A DNA stretch of 64,000 bases from Corallium rubrum (taxonomy: Eukaryota; Cnidaria; Anthozoa; Scleralcyonacea; Coralliidae). Of the stretch, positions 10,691 to 45,645 are shown in pieces; position 1 is the first letter of the stretch; each line of letters starts with the position of its first letter. The notes under the pieces are model-generated. The model searched no databases. It was not told the origin of the DNA and saw only the letters and a program-made list of their open reading frames with translations. The stretch spans positions 15,435,419 through 15,499,418 of the forward strand of contig OZ036004.1 of assembly GCA_964035015.1 (NCBI GenBank). The letters run 5' to 3'. Both the position numbers and the translations under genes were made by a program.

Positions 10691-11038
10691 ATAAACATTC
10701 CCGAAAAACTTAAACTGCTATTTTACAGAACGATTTGAGTGAGCTCTCTGACTGTGAGTCTGTGATAGAATGACCACCGTCACCCTTGCCGCATTCATTT
10801 ATATCATTGCCTCAAGGAGGAATTTTGTTTTGATAAGAGGGAATCTTTAGATAAAGGTTTGGGTTCGGCTTTATCCATTTTGGCACATGTTTTTATGCAC
10901 TTTATTAATCTGGCTTTTGCATCTGACCTTGTTCACCTGTCACAGGAACTACACTTATGATCGCTTTGCGGCAGGAGATACGTTATCTCTTACTCCCTCA
11001 CATTAACCTAAATTTATTAATAATAAATTTCTAAATTA
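10691..11038. repeat. Split-repeat B, outer copy
   Basis: The outer B copy, ending in ATTA at 11035-11038, where the interrupted Penelope relic resumes. Confidence 0.85.
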
Positions 11039-11410
11039 TCACTAATCGTTACGACATACAGGTTTCATTGATTTCCCATGTGAATTTGAGTGCTGGGTGG
11101 AAATCGTTAACATAATTATTAAATCTTTCACACGTGAGCACGATGTTGTTCCTAAACAATCATCTCTGTATCTCTTCACGAAATCAGGAAAGGGTCCAGT
11201 GTATTATTCAAAGATTTGTTTTTCAACATAACCAACAAATAAGTTTGCGTAGCTAGGGCCCATCCATTTTGGTACTCATTGCTTCCACTAATTTGGTGGT
11301 AACGTTCACCATCAAATGAAAAATTGTTGAGGGTGAGTACAAGTTCTGCCAAGCGAAGTAATGCAGTGGTGGATGGTTCCAAAACGATGCGATGATTAAA
11401 GAAAAACTTC
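11035..11410 (-). pseudogene. Penelope RT relic, part 2 (interrupted)
   Basis: Positions 11068-11165 align with 5915-6015 of the better copy (GATyTCCCATGTGAAnTkGAG, TGCTGGGTGGAAnTC). Degraded minus-strand RT sequence continues to about 11410. It pairs with 7738-7890 as two halves of one older copy. Confidence 0.7.
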
Positions 11411-12626
11411 AAAGACAATTGATGATGTTAAAAACATTATATACAAAGTTGGTCTACCGCCTATTAGCCTATTTTGATTTGTATTACACTACTTTTATAA
11501 TAAAGCAATACTCTCGTATGTAACAACCTTTTAACGTCATATAAAATAAAGAAACTTACTCGTTTGCTGCTCTTAAGAAGTTTGTTTAAAACCTCAGTGC
11601 CCTCGTCTATTTTTTTCTAATTTTAAGAAGAATTTGAGCTCCAGCAGGTCAGCAAGATCATGATGGATAAAGATGCATCATTTTCCACTATTCCTCTCGC
11701 TCGATCCCTATTCTGTGACGTTACCAAAATAAGTATGGAGAGAAAAGAGGACTAGGAACTAGTCTGTGATGCCAGGGCCTTTTACCGCCTTCCCAATTTT
11801 AAAAAGACCCTGGAAACGAGGTTGTTAAAACGGTATCTTAAAGAAGTGTTTGATTTTTTTTAAAGTACAAAAAAATTTGGACTACGGTTAATCTTAATCT
11901 AACTTGACTATATATGTAATTCCTTTCTTTTTTATATAATTTATATTATCATATTTAGCCCTAAATGCTTATTAAATGCTAATTACTTCAATGCAATTCT
12001 ATTTACCCTGTTTTAAATAGAGTGATTTATTATTAAAGGTTTCGAGGTGACTATGTAATATGATAAGTAATACCATGATTGACTCGGTTCCGGGTAATTT
12101 AATCTCTAATTTCCCCCAAGCAGGGGAAATTTCTAAGTTTTCTTCCTATAGCCTGGTTTCCAGTCAGTGAAATTTTTCGACAGGGTGGGATTTTTCTTTG
12201 TCTTGTGAGCTCTCGAGCGGATCTAATCTGAAATTAGTGATTAAGTATCCCCTCGACCCACGAGAGGATTTACCGAAGTCCCGAGGGAGTTTTGCTAAAT
12301 GACCCAAGTCGAGCAGGACGTTTAATAGCTAATCACCTCTTTTTATGCTATTTTTTATAATATCATGTTTGCGCGAATTTCGTTTGTTGTCGCCTCCGTT
12401 GACGTCAAACCGGGTATGATTAGTTCCAATCATACCTAGAATTAGTAAAAATGAATATAATTATTAATAATAAATAAATAAATATTATATAGTTGTTAAT
12501 GACATGTGAGAACAAAGAAATTCCCGCAAACATGATATTACTGCTAAATACCTTTCCGTTTAACATCATGCTTCAAACCTTACAAAGTATTAGTCTTAGT
12601 AGTTAATCCAATGTGGTTTTCTATAG
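11411..12626. other. No coding exon recognised (upstream PPIP5K intron)
   Basis: Intronic on the inferred gene model, since earlier PPIP5K exons must lie upstream. It contains a CCAGGGCCTTTTACCGCC...AAAGACCCTGGAAACGAGGTTG segment (11770-11826) that belongs to the CCTCGTACCCAGG-type repeat family seen elsewhere in the window. I searched for the exon preceding DFQLRNGKF and did not find it. Confidence 0.5.
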
Positions 12627-36653
<24,027 letters not shown>

Positions 36654-37845
36654 TCGTGCCAGTGTAGTCGTGCCAACGCAAACCCGACAGCGCTGAGAAT
36701 CAGGTGGTATTGTACTCTTTTAATAATTTGTTGCATATGGTTGTTTTTTATTGGCCTGACTCAGGTTCTAAAATTTTTTATATCCAACCAAAATTAGTTT
36801 TCAATAGTTCTGAATTATTGACTTATTGTAAACACTACTTTGGACTGGACTTTGGGATAGTCTTAAGGTTGCATGGATTTTGGACTAGGCTTCTAGGCTG
36901 GACATTTGGTTGGACTTTGATCTGGACTTTGGACTCGACATTGATCTGGACATTAGACTGGACTTTGGGCTGGACTTTGGCTGGACTTTGGCTGGACTTT
37001 GGGCTGGACTTTGAAAAAGACTTTGGAAAGGACAGTGGCTGGACGTTGAACTGTCCAGTTCTTTGGAATGGCCTTTGGGCTGGACATTGGACTGGATTTT
37101 GGAAAGTTCTTTGGACTTCACATTGGACTGGACTTTGGGCTGGACTTTGGCTGGACTTTGAACTGGACTTTGGACTGGACTTTGAACTGGACTTTGGACT
37201 GAACTGAACTGGTCTTTGGAGAGGACTTTGGACTGGACATTGGACTGGGCTTTGGGCTGAACTTTGGCTGGAATTTGGCTGGACTTTGAACTGGACTTTG
37301 GCCTGGACTTTGGCTGGTCTTTGGAATGGATTTTGGGCTGACTTTGGGCTGGACTTTGGGCTGGACTTTGGGCTGGACTTTGGACTGGACTTTGGAGAGG
37401 ACTTTGGACTGGATTTTGGGCTGGTCTTTGTACTTGACTTAAAATATCCCAAAACAGGATTTTCTGTTACCTTGGCCTAACAAGTAGGCGAGTTCACCGC
37501 TTATGTGTACACCGCTTGTACCCCACCTTATATACTAATTTCATCTTCCCGTTTTGCGTTAGCCTACTAGTTAATCAAACGGTAAACAATAAGAAAGACA
37601 GTAAACCAGCTTACTGATTAGGGTAAAGACTTTTGTTGGCGTTCAGTGACCATTTATGGGTGAAATTATATTATTAATTAATTATGTATATTTATACAAT
37701 TTTAATATTAAATATTTCAATGAAATATATTTTAATGGATAAAACAGCAGGAGGTGATGTTGTAGTTTGAATGTACAAGATTCTTTTGGAACCTGTGAAA
37801 GTTTGATTTTATCCAAAGTTGGAAATAAATTTGTTACAGTGTTTG
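36654..37845 (+). other. PPIP5K: Probable PPIP5K 3' UTR with poly(A) signal
   Basis: AATAAA at 37824-37829 is followed by a GT-rich stretch (CAGTGTTTGTTTTTATTT), giving a plausible cleavage site near 37845. The UTR would include the GGACTTTGGACT minisatellite. The stop region is itself a short direct repeat (TAGTCGTGCCA twice). The UTR extent is inferred. Confidence 0.5.
36838..37435. repeat. GGACTTTGGACT minisatellite
   Basis: About 600 bp of imperfect 10-12-bp units (GGACTTTGG, CTGGACTTTGGGCT). One frame reads LDFG-like repeats and the antisense reads SSPK/VQ-like repeats; both are artefacts. It falls in the probable 3' UTR. Confidence 0.9.
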
Positions 37846-38048
37846 TTTTTATTTATATTTATTTATTTATTTATTTACTTATATATTTATTTACGTATTT
37901 ATATCTTTTTTACTCGGGCTAACTATGGTAGGCCGAGTATAGGTTTCGTCTTGTTTTTATGGGTGTCACGATTTTTCATTTTTGCACTTTTTACTTACGC
38001 TATTATTCACGCTTCCGATGAGTTGTTAGCCGTGTGAGTTGTTAGCCG

Positions 38049-38246
38049 TGTGAGTGAGTGAGTGAGTGAGTGAGTGAGTGAGTGAGTGAGTGAGTGAGTG
38101 AGTGAGTGAGTGAGTGAGTGAGTGAGTGAGTGAGTGAGTGAGTGAGTGAGTGAGTGAGTGAGTGAGTGAGTGAGTGAGTGAGTGAGTGAGTGAGTGAGTG
38201 AGTGAGTGAGTGAGTGAGTGAGTGAGTGAGTGAGTGAGTGAGTGAG
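38049..38246. repeat. (GTGA)n microsatellite, ~50 units
   Basis: A near-pure GTGA tetranucleotide array of about 198 bp. Reverse-strand THSL pseudo-ORF. Confidence 0.98.
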
Positions 38247-38270
38247 GCCGTGAGACATGTTGTAAGCTCT

Positions 38271-38770
38271 TTGTGTTACGGTTATGCCTATCCTAAGACA
38301 GTTAATTAACTAGACGTTATTTGATCACTGAACTTAATAAGTACTTGTGACAAATTAGTAAATACTTGTGACTTAGCATGAGTCAGCTATGATGTCATTT
38401 TGTAATTACGTAAATATATTATAAATAGAATGAAGTATATTACTATAATTATATACTCTAGAAACTATATAAGCAGCCATCGAACATTTCTCAAGCATGC
38501 ATATATATGAGACTGAGCTATATGTATCAAAGTGGTTACGAAGTCAGTCCTGGAGTTCCTGCCGTTCGTTTTATTATTCCTTCCTTTTCAAGTCCATATG
38601 GATTGTTAACCTGTTGCCGGAATATTGACTGTTTCGTTGTGCGCAGACGACAGATTGTGCGCAGACTGAACTTTAGTTTAGTTTTAATCTTTGTAGACAT
38701 TTTCAATATCTGTTCTAAGTTTCTTATTAATAAATAAATAATTGTAAAAACCAAATGGCTGAGGTTACAC
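38271..38770 (+). repeat. Candidate solo LTR
   Basis: TG...CA-bounded block (TGTGTTACGG ... GAGGTTACA) with a TATA-like CTATATAAGCAG at ~38465 and AATAAATAAATAA at ~38730 in the positions expected for an LTR promoter and poly(A) signal. Flanks (CTCTT / CTTTT) match only partly, and no second copy is in the window. Confidence 0.3.
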
Positions 38771-40520
38771 TTTTTGTTGCGTTTAGCGGTCACGTAACAT
38801 TTGCTCCTTTCGCTTTTAGAGTAAGTGGGACAAAAAGTTGAACACCTTTGCCTTTTGAACAAGGTGTTCTTGTTGGTAGATTTCGAAACTGACTGGCTGA
38901 CTTTGTAGTTTAACAGTGATCAGATGGAACTGACAACTGTCTTGATCATAAATATGTTCACCACTTTGAAGTATGCATAACATTCAACCTCAACCTCGTA
39001 CCCAGGCTCTTCAACTCGCAGCGCGAAGAAAAGACCCTGGTATATCATGGGGACGTGACTACCAAAATCTGGTTCTGACAAATTTTGTTTAGACATGGTA
39101 TAACTGTTTTATTATATAGCCAAGTACTGTACAAGGGACAAAATTACAGCAAAATGTTTGAAACAACAAACTTCCGGCACAGGCAACTAATATACTTCCG
39201 CCATGCGTAATGATGCATTCACATAGAGTTTCTTCCTGAGCTGTTCGGTAAACAGCTTCGAAATGTTGTATAAATAAATGTTGCCTGAGAGGCAAAAAAT
39301 GTGTTAAGCAGATCATATAAATAATATTGCATCAGTAATTATGATATAATGGCATTATGACATGTTGCATCCACTAACCTATATATAATGGACCGCGCAC
39401 GCCACTGAGGGAATTGAAGCCAGCGGCCGCCATCTTCGGTGTTAAAAAAAATCGAATTCCTTAATTTTACCGTGCCATGTTCGACGTCAAAAAAGACGTT
39501 ATTATCCGTAAACGTGGCTTTATTTGATATCAACAGAAACAGGACGTATTCAAGACATAAATAGACAATAATTTGTCATCACTTACAAGACATCGAAAGG
39601 ATCTCAAAACAAAGCTGAAAATTCGAACGATTTCTGCATTCGGTTTTTGAAATTAATATGGTGTGATTTCCCGAGCTCACTCGTACAACCGTAATCGCTT
39701 CCAGATTGGAAAACTATAGAGTGGATGTAAAATATTTAAGCCCAAATTGACCATGCTCTGCATCTCAACGGGCAGAAATTGTTAAGGTAAGTCTCATTTT
39801 TTTCTATTGGAAAAATAGCGTATGTTCTTTGGTAAATATTTGGATTTCTAAGCGCACAACATGGACAGAAGTGAATATTCAGAAGGCAAACTTTATCTCG
39901 ATTTTATTTGTCGTAGCAAAAGAAAGGGACTATAAAGTCGTGTTAAAAACAAATAAAATTTGACAATTGAACGATAGCCATGATGTGAAAACATCGACGT
40001 CTTCTCGCCGTTTATTTTGTATTGCTATGTTGAATAAATGCAACAAAAAGATTAAAAGTACTTTTTAAACTACATGTAAATCAATATTTAATAAAATTGG
40101 CATCCAAATATCCTGTTATTTTCTGTAAACGGATTGTTAATGAATTATCATTATAATATGTTCCAGAACGACCCGAGCTTGACCAGCTTCGCCAAAAATT
40201 ATTAAGACACGCGATATAGTAATTCTAGCTTTTATCATAGTTTTATATAAAAGTTGGAAAACGAACTACTTTGTTTATTGCAGTAACAATATTTTTGCAT
40301 TGCCAGAAATTTGGGACAAGATGGTGGCGCGCGTGCGCATTAACGACCATAATAATGGAGATTCTCAACAGTAAATAATAGGGAGAGCACACAATAATTC
40401 AAATTTTGCTTAAATGGTGATATATTTCTTCTTTCTCCAGATCCATCTGACTTCAGCATAGACTAAGCAACAATTGTAACTAAACAAACTTTTTCTTAGC
40501 TCGACGACAAAGTACTACCC

Positions 40521-40620
40521 TAGGTGCCAGAGGTTCTTCCACGCTCGCAGGGGGGTTAGCAGGGGATTATAGGGGATATTTGAGGGAGTAAAATGACGAG
40601 CGGGAAAAACCTCTGGACCA
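40521..40620. repeat. Short foldback (CCAGAGGTTTTTC family), copy 1
   Basis: GTGCCAGAGGTTCTTCCACG on the left, inverse AAAAACCTCTGG on the right. It shares termini with 41985-42095. Confidence 0.65.
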
Positions 40621-40880
40621 GAGCGCGATTCCTCTGATCCCGCCGAACCAATCAAAATACTAAGATGACATTTTTAGTCAGAAATTTGGATGTAAATTCT
40701 GATTTGTCAAAATAAAAATACATATCTAACGAGCTATTTTATTGAATATCGAACGCTTATGTTCAAATTTGGACATCGTGTCCATTCTAGTCTCGAATTT
40801 CATAGGATTCACAAACGCAACTCAAACAATTCTGCTGTTGGTTGATCGTTTTACATGTAAACAAAGGTTTCTTTAGTAGA

Positions 40881-41160
40881 ATGACTTTACTTTCTCGCGA
40901 AGATTTCTCTGAGTGTGTGGATAATGTTTTAAGGCATTTCCCCGAGGTTTGCCAGCTCAGTGAGAATCAAGCTGAAAGTCTGTTCAATTTCATGCAACAG
41001 CGTGATGTCTTTGCCATGTTACCAACTGGTTTTGGATAAATCTCTAATTTTCCAACTGGTTCCAGCTATGTGTCAAGAGCTTTATGATACTGGCTACACG
41101 ACTTTCCGAAAAATGGTGTAATGCTCGTGTTGTGTCTGTTGATTTCTTTGATCGAATCAC
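40881..41160 (+). pseudogene. RecQ-type helicase N-terminal fragment, broken
   Basis: The frame reads LSREDFSECVDNVLRHFPEV, LSENQAESLFNFMQQRDVFA and MLPTGFG, then a stop where the Walker A lysine is expected. SLIFQLVPAMCQELYDTG follows in frame after the stop. The pattern, Q-motif region plus LPTG.GKS, is the start of the SF2 RecQ family. Only the first ~90 residues remain before an A-run and TA array at 41209-41316. Whether the fragment is part of the flanking TIR element or a passenger is unknown. Confidence 0.65.
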
Positions 41161-41203
41161 TCAATCACACAGCGACGTCAGCGACGAGACGTCTTCGTCA
41201 TTG

Positions 41204-41316
<113 letters not shown>

Positions 41317-41984
41317 ATGGTGATCCCGTTTTGAAACCTCTGGTAGCGAAGACTTTAAGGTAACTGTACTTCATACTTTATATATAACAAACAACAAGAT
41401 AGCATCGTTGAAATATACCCTGTAAGTATGTTGTTAGAAATCCATAAGCTTTCATTTGAAGTGTAGTTCAAGTCGTTCAAGTTCCTGTGTTTAATATAAT
41501 TAAACATCTAAAAAATTCTATAACCGACTTCATGTGAGACGTAATAAAGTAAGCAAATAAATATGTATTTATTATCGAGTGAACATTTTGGACATTTGAA
41601 AAAAATCCATATAACCCAGAAACATAAGCCATAAATCAAAGGGAAGCTTATGAAATTTATAACAACATACGTACAAGATAGCGTTCAACAATGCATAGTT
41701 TGGAAGTTATAACTGTCTGAGTGTCTGCATGACAAGTAACAGACGGCGGATTTGAAAGTTTATAGTGAATATCGGACAGCGTTACGTCGCCCAAACTAAA
41801 ATCAAACCAGTTTTAGTAAATTTGATCAATTTTTAGTGGTCTAATGTATAGAAGACTGTCGAGACGATAGCATTATTACTTGTTTGAGAAATACAAAATA
41901 GAGTTGACTCTGGATTGTTAAAATATCATTACCCGTACGGCCCTTGGGTATACGGCGGTTTCAAATTTCAAACACGGCTCGGTG

Positions 41985-42095
41985 TTCCAGAGGTTTTTCG
42001 CGCTCGCCTTCCGGGTTGGCTGCTCCCACTTTACCGCCTGGCTTCCTCGTGTGCCCCTGTTATCCCCCACGAGCGTCGAAAAACCTCTGGCACCC
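41985..42095. repeat. Short foldback (CCAGAGGTTTTTC family), copy 2
   Basis: TCCAGAGGTTTTTCGCGCTC on the left, inverse GAGCGTCGAAAAACCTCTGG on the right, ~110 bp in all. Same family as 40521-40620. Confidence 0.75.
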
Positions 42096-42446
42096 AAGCT
42101 CGTCTTATTTTTTCACTAAAAGCGCCACTATCCATAGTGTTAGCCATAGTAATCTTTGTAAACAGGTGCTAGAAATTGACCAACAACGTTACGGGCGATG
42201 CGAAGTATCCAGATCGCAAGACATTTGGCATGAGTCAGTCTACTTCCTAAGCACATAAAATTCCTGATTTGTCCCCAGCATAGTACTTCCAAAAGCGTTT
42301 GAACTTGCTTGATTTCACAGTTCTTATTGCCGTTTACAGCTTGTTTACATGCACGATTTAGGCAATGAACTAGCATACAATATAATCAAACACATTAGAG
42401 TACATAATTATATTATTAGGCGACAGAGAGCAGCGGCACAAATGAC

Positions 42447-44532
42447 CAAAATTTCTGGTGATGGGTATTGTTTGTAAAATACTTTTGACAATATAATATC
42501 GTTAGGAAAAAAAGGACACTGTTATTAATACGAAAATTATTTCGCCAACCCATATTCAATAGTTGAAAACTATTGCAAGAGTTTTGTTATTTGCAGTAGT
42601 TAACTTTCTATATTTCTTTATATTTAGTACTGTTTAAATTAGTCTATTAAATATGATATAAAAACTACCCAAAGTGTTGTGCCATTCTTGGGGAAGACAA
42701 ACCCGTATATCAAACGCCGCAATCAGATTGATTTTCACTATAGTTTCTTTCCAGACAGTTTAGTCTTCCTTAATATTGTCACAAAAATTAACAGGTCTCC
42801 TTATTGCCAAATTTTGTAATTTCTAGCTCGTTGACGGGAAGGAAAATGTACAAATAGATAAAACACAACCTTGTACTGCACTCTTGGGGCCTGTTTACAA
42901 TTAAGGAGGTATAAAGTTACCCTCAAAGTTAGGGTGACCCTGCTGCCCATATGGTTATACCAATAATCATAGCAGGAAGCCTGGAGCTAGTAAAAAGTTT
43001 TACCCGGTAGGTGAGTTATCCTTACCAAACACATTTACAAGGACAAAACATAACCCGGCCAACTATTAGGGTAACCCTAGTGATGTGATAGGTTCACGCC
43101 AAACAAAAAAAAAACCAAACAAACAAGAAATGTACGAGAACTAGGGTAAGCCGGGTGCAAAGCTTACTTGCTGCCATCATGTCGAACTGTCAGGTTATAT
43201 TAAAATGTAAGGGTGGTCAGTGCAATATGCAAAGGGGTATTGGATATGGGTGTAAAAATTCAGAGTCTTCAAAGGATTCTCAATGAACATTTCACAGGTA
43301 ATAAAGAGGGGTTATATCTTGCATATTTTAAGGCAAGACCTAAAATAGTTGTCTGGCATTTGCCTGGTTTTTAGGGAGCTTTGAAAGAGGGAAACCCTTG
43401 CATCTCCCATCCCCAAACCTCTAAACCCTCTAAACCTATTATTTGTGCTACTCTTTATAAAGTCATTATCTACTGTACTGTATGTAGTACACCATTTTTC
43501 TGTTTTATATAAGAACACATTTTATTTAAGAATTTTGATTTGTTTGTTTGTTTGTGTTTGCGTTTTCGTTTGCGCTTGCGTTAATTTGCGTTTGCGTTTG
43601 CGGTTGTTTATTTGTTTATTTAAAGTTTATTTATTTATTTAAAGTCTACTTATTTAAAGTTTATTTATTTAAAGTTTATTTATTTATTTGAAGTTTATTT
43701 ATTTAAAGTTTATCTATTTATATAAAGTTTATTTATTTATTTACTTATTTATTTAAAGTTTATTTATTGTTTAAAGTTTATTTATTTATTTATTATTTAA
43801 AGTTTATTTATTTATTTATTTATTTAAAGTTTATTTCTTTTTTTAAAGTTTATTTATTTATTTAAAGTTTATTTATTTATTTAAAGTTTATTTATTTGTT
43901 TAAAGTTTATTTATTTATCAACCAAGTACGATCTCTAAATTGTAGGTAGCATTGATAGGACACATTAATACGAAAATTATATCACTTTCCCCAACTTTCG
44001 CCAACCCTTATTCTATAGTTGAAAACTGACCCATATACACAGTGTATACAAAAGGTCAGTGATCGTGAACTGTTTATTTGCAAGAGTTTTGTTATTTACA
44101 GCAGTTAACTTTCTATATTTCTTTATATTATATATATATGTACTACTGAAAAATTTTAAAACAGGGTTAATATAGTATACTAGAAATACGTAAACGCAAA
44201 CCCCTCGCCCATGCGTGACAGTGTTATAAGGTGGTCAATAGTATGCTGACTTCTGTCTAAATTTGTAAATGTGTCCATTAAACTTTAATCTTAACAATAG
44301 TCTTCGCAGGCTAGCTATTAATTCTAAACTGTAACAGGTGTTATTATACGGCCTGATTTATTAAAGGTGTTATAAGCATCAAAGGCCAATGTTGTCAATT
44401 TTTAAAATTGAAAATAGGCCAAATTTTCTTAAACACAATAGTCAATACAAAAAAGTAGGGATTTTTACCAAACGATATTATATTGTCAAAAGTATTTTTA
44501 ACTTACAAACAATACCAAAAATTTTGTCACTG
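42447..44532. mobile_element. Nested 2.1-kb inverted-repeat unit
   Basis: GGTATTGTTTGTAAAATACT, then TTTGACAATATAATATCGTT, at 42465-42515 is inverted at 44470-44525. It also contains a direct duplication (42525-42630 and 43965-44130; AATACGAAAATTAT, GCAAGAGTTTTGTTATTT, GTTAACTTTCTATATTTC). No coding recognised. Confidence 0.65.
43620..43920. repeat. (TTTATTTATTTAAAG)n array
   Basis: About 300 bp of TTTATT tetramers punctuated by AAAGT every 12-24 bp. Confidence 0.95.
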
Positions 44533-44549
44533 ACTTTCTATTGACCAAG

Positions 44550-44665
44550 TGCGAAGTCTGTACGGGAAAGTATTTGCCTGAGGTTTTCGTACAGATCGAG
44601 CGACGAAGGAGCGAGGTTTGTGCGATAATACCGAGGGGAAAAACTTTCCCGTACAGACCGAGCAA
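44550..44665. repeat. Foldback repeat, relative of 34436-34545
   Basis: GTCTGTACGGGAAAGTATTT on the left, inverse AAACTTTCCCGTACAGAC on the right, with ATCGAGCGACGAAGGAGCGAG in the loop. Confidence 0.65.
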
Positions 44666-45308
44666 ACGAGGTTAATAAGGAATTTATTATATGGCTATTG
44701 GTTCATTTTATTTTGTTTCGAACGTTGTATTCGTCTTCGGAGTATGCTGTTTACCTTACCTGTTAACTTTTTCGTGTCGCTTCTTGGCTTTCTTGTTTAC
44801 GCCAGTTCTGAGACTTACCTTAATAATTTCTGCTCATGGACATCCAGGCCATGGTCAATTTGGGTTTAAATATTTTACATTCACTGTACACTTTTCCAAT
44901 CTGGGAATGATTTCGGTTGGACCAGTGATCTCCGGAAATCACACCATGTAAATTTCAGAAACCGAATGCAGAAATTCTTCGAATTTTCAGCTTTGTTTTG
45001 AGATCCTTTCGATGTCTTGTAAGTGATGACAAATTATTGTCTATTTATGTTTTGAATACGTGCTGTTTCTGTTGATATCAAATAAAACCACGTTTACGGA
45101 TAATAACAACGTCTTTTTTGACGTCGAACATGGCACTGTAAAATTAAGGGATTCGAATTTCTTAGCACCGTAAGATGGCAGCCGCTGGCTTCAATTCCCT
45201 CATTGGCGCGCGCGGTCCATTATATATAGGTCAGTGGTTGCATCATATATTTATGACGTAATTATGATAAAATGTTGCATCATAATGGCATTATTGTAAT
45301 AATAATAA

Positions 45309-45427
45309 TCCCCGAGCCCGGGCGGAGGGCCGAAGGCCCGGAGCCCGGTGAGGGTGCTAATCTCGGCATACGTGTACACCACGCGAATTACATGCGAGAT
45401 GAAAACCTGAAAGTAATTCTGAAACCT

Positions 45428-45518
<91 letters not shown>

Positions 45519-45520
45519 AT
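45309..45520 (+). repeat. GC-rich interspersed repeat (copy 2) running into a TA array
   Basis: CCCGAGCCCGGGCGGAGGGC, CGAAGGCCCGGAGCCCGGTG and AGGGTGCTAATCTCG match 19577 onward. TA repeats occupy 45431-45516, as also seen (shorter) after copy 1, suggesting the TA tract belongs to the family. Confidence 0.8.
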
Positions 45521-45645
45521 CAAATCCACAACTTGCGCAGCTCGGATAGCGGGGTACTGGTAACAAGAGATCAACTGTAATTATGTCAGAATTAAATATT
45601 TGAAATGACGTAAGCAAATATATAAACAGTTGGATTGCGAAAGCA

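Larger units (their letters stand above)
7887..11038 (-). mobile_element. Non-autonomous YR-retrotransposon-like element (Ngaro/DIRS repeat architecture)
   Basis: Two different repeats are interleaved: A at 7887-8181 and 8632-8926 (295 bp each), B at 8288-8635 and 10691-11038 (348 bp each). The plus-strand order is A-B-A-internal-B; on the minus strand it reads first-internal-second-first-second, the split direct repeat layout of Ngaro/DIRS-type tyrosine-recombinase retrotransposons. All three junctions share ATTA. The flanks join without loss or target duplication when compared with the intact Penelope copy (TTATTACCATTAAT versus GCATTATCACTAAT). No RT, RNase H or recombinase is recognised in the 1.76-kb interior. 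Confidence 0.7.

Noticed and set aside
36704-37452. Plus-strand LDFG-rich and minus-strand SSPK/VQ-rich ORFs
   Set aside because: Both read the GGACTTTGG minisatellite in the probable 3' UTR; lengths follow from the repeat.
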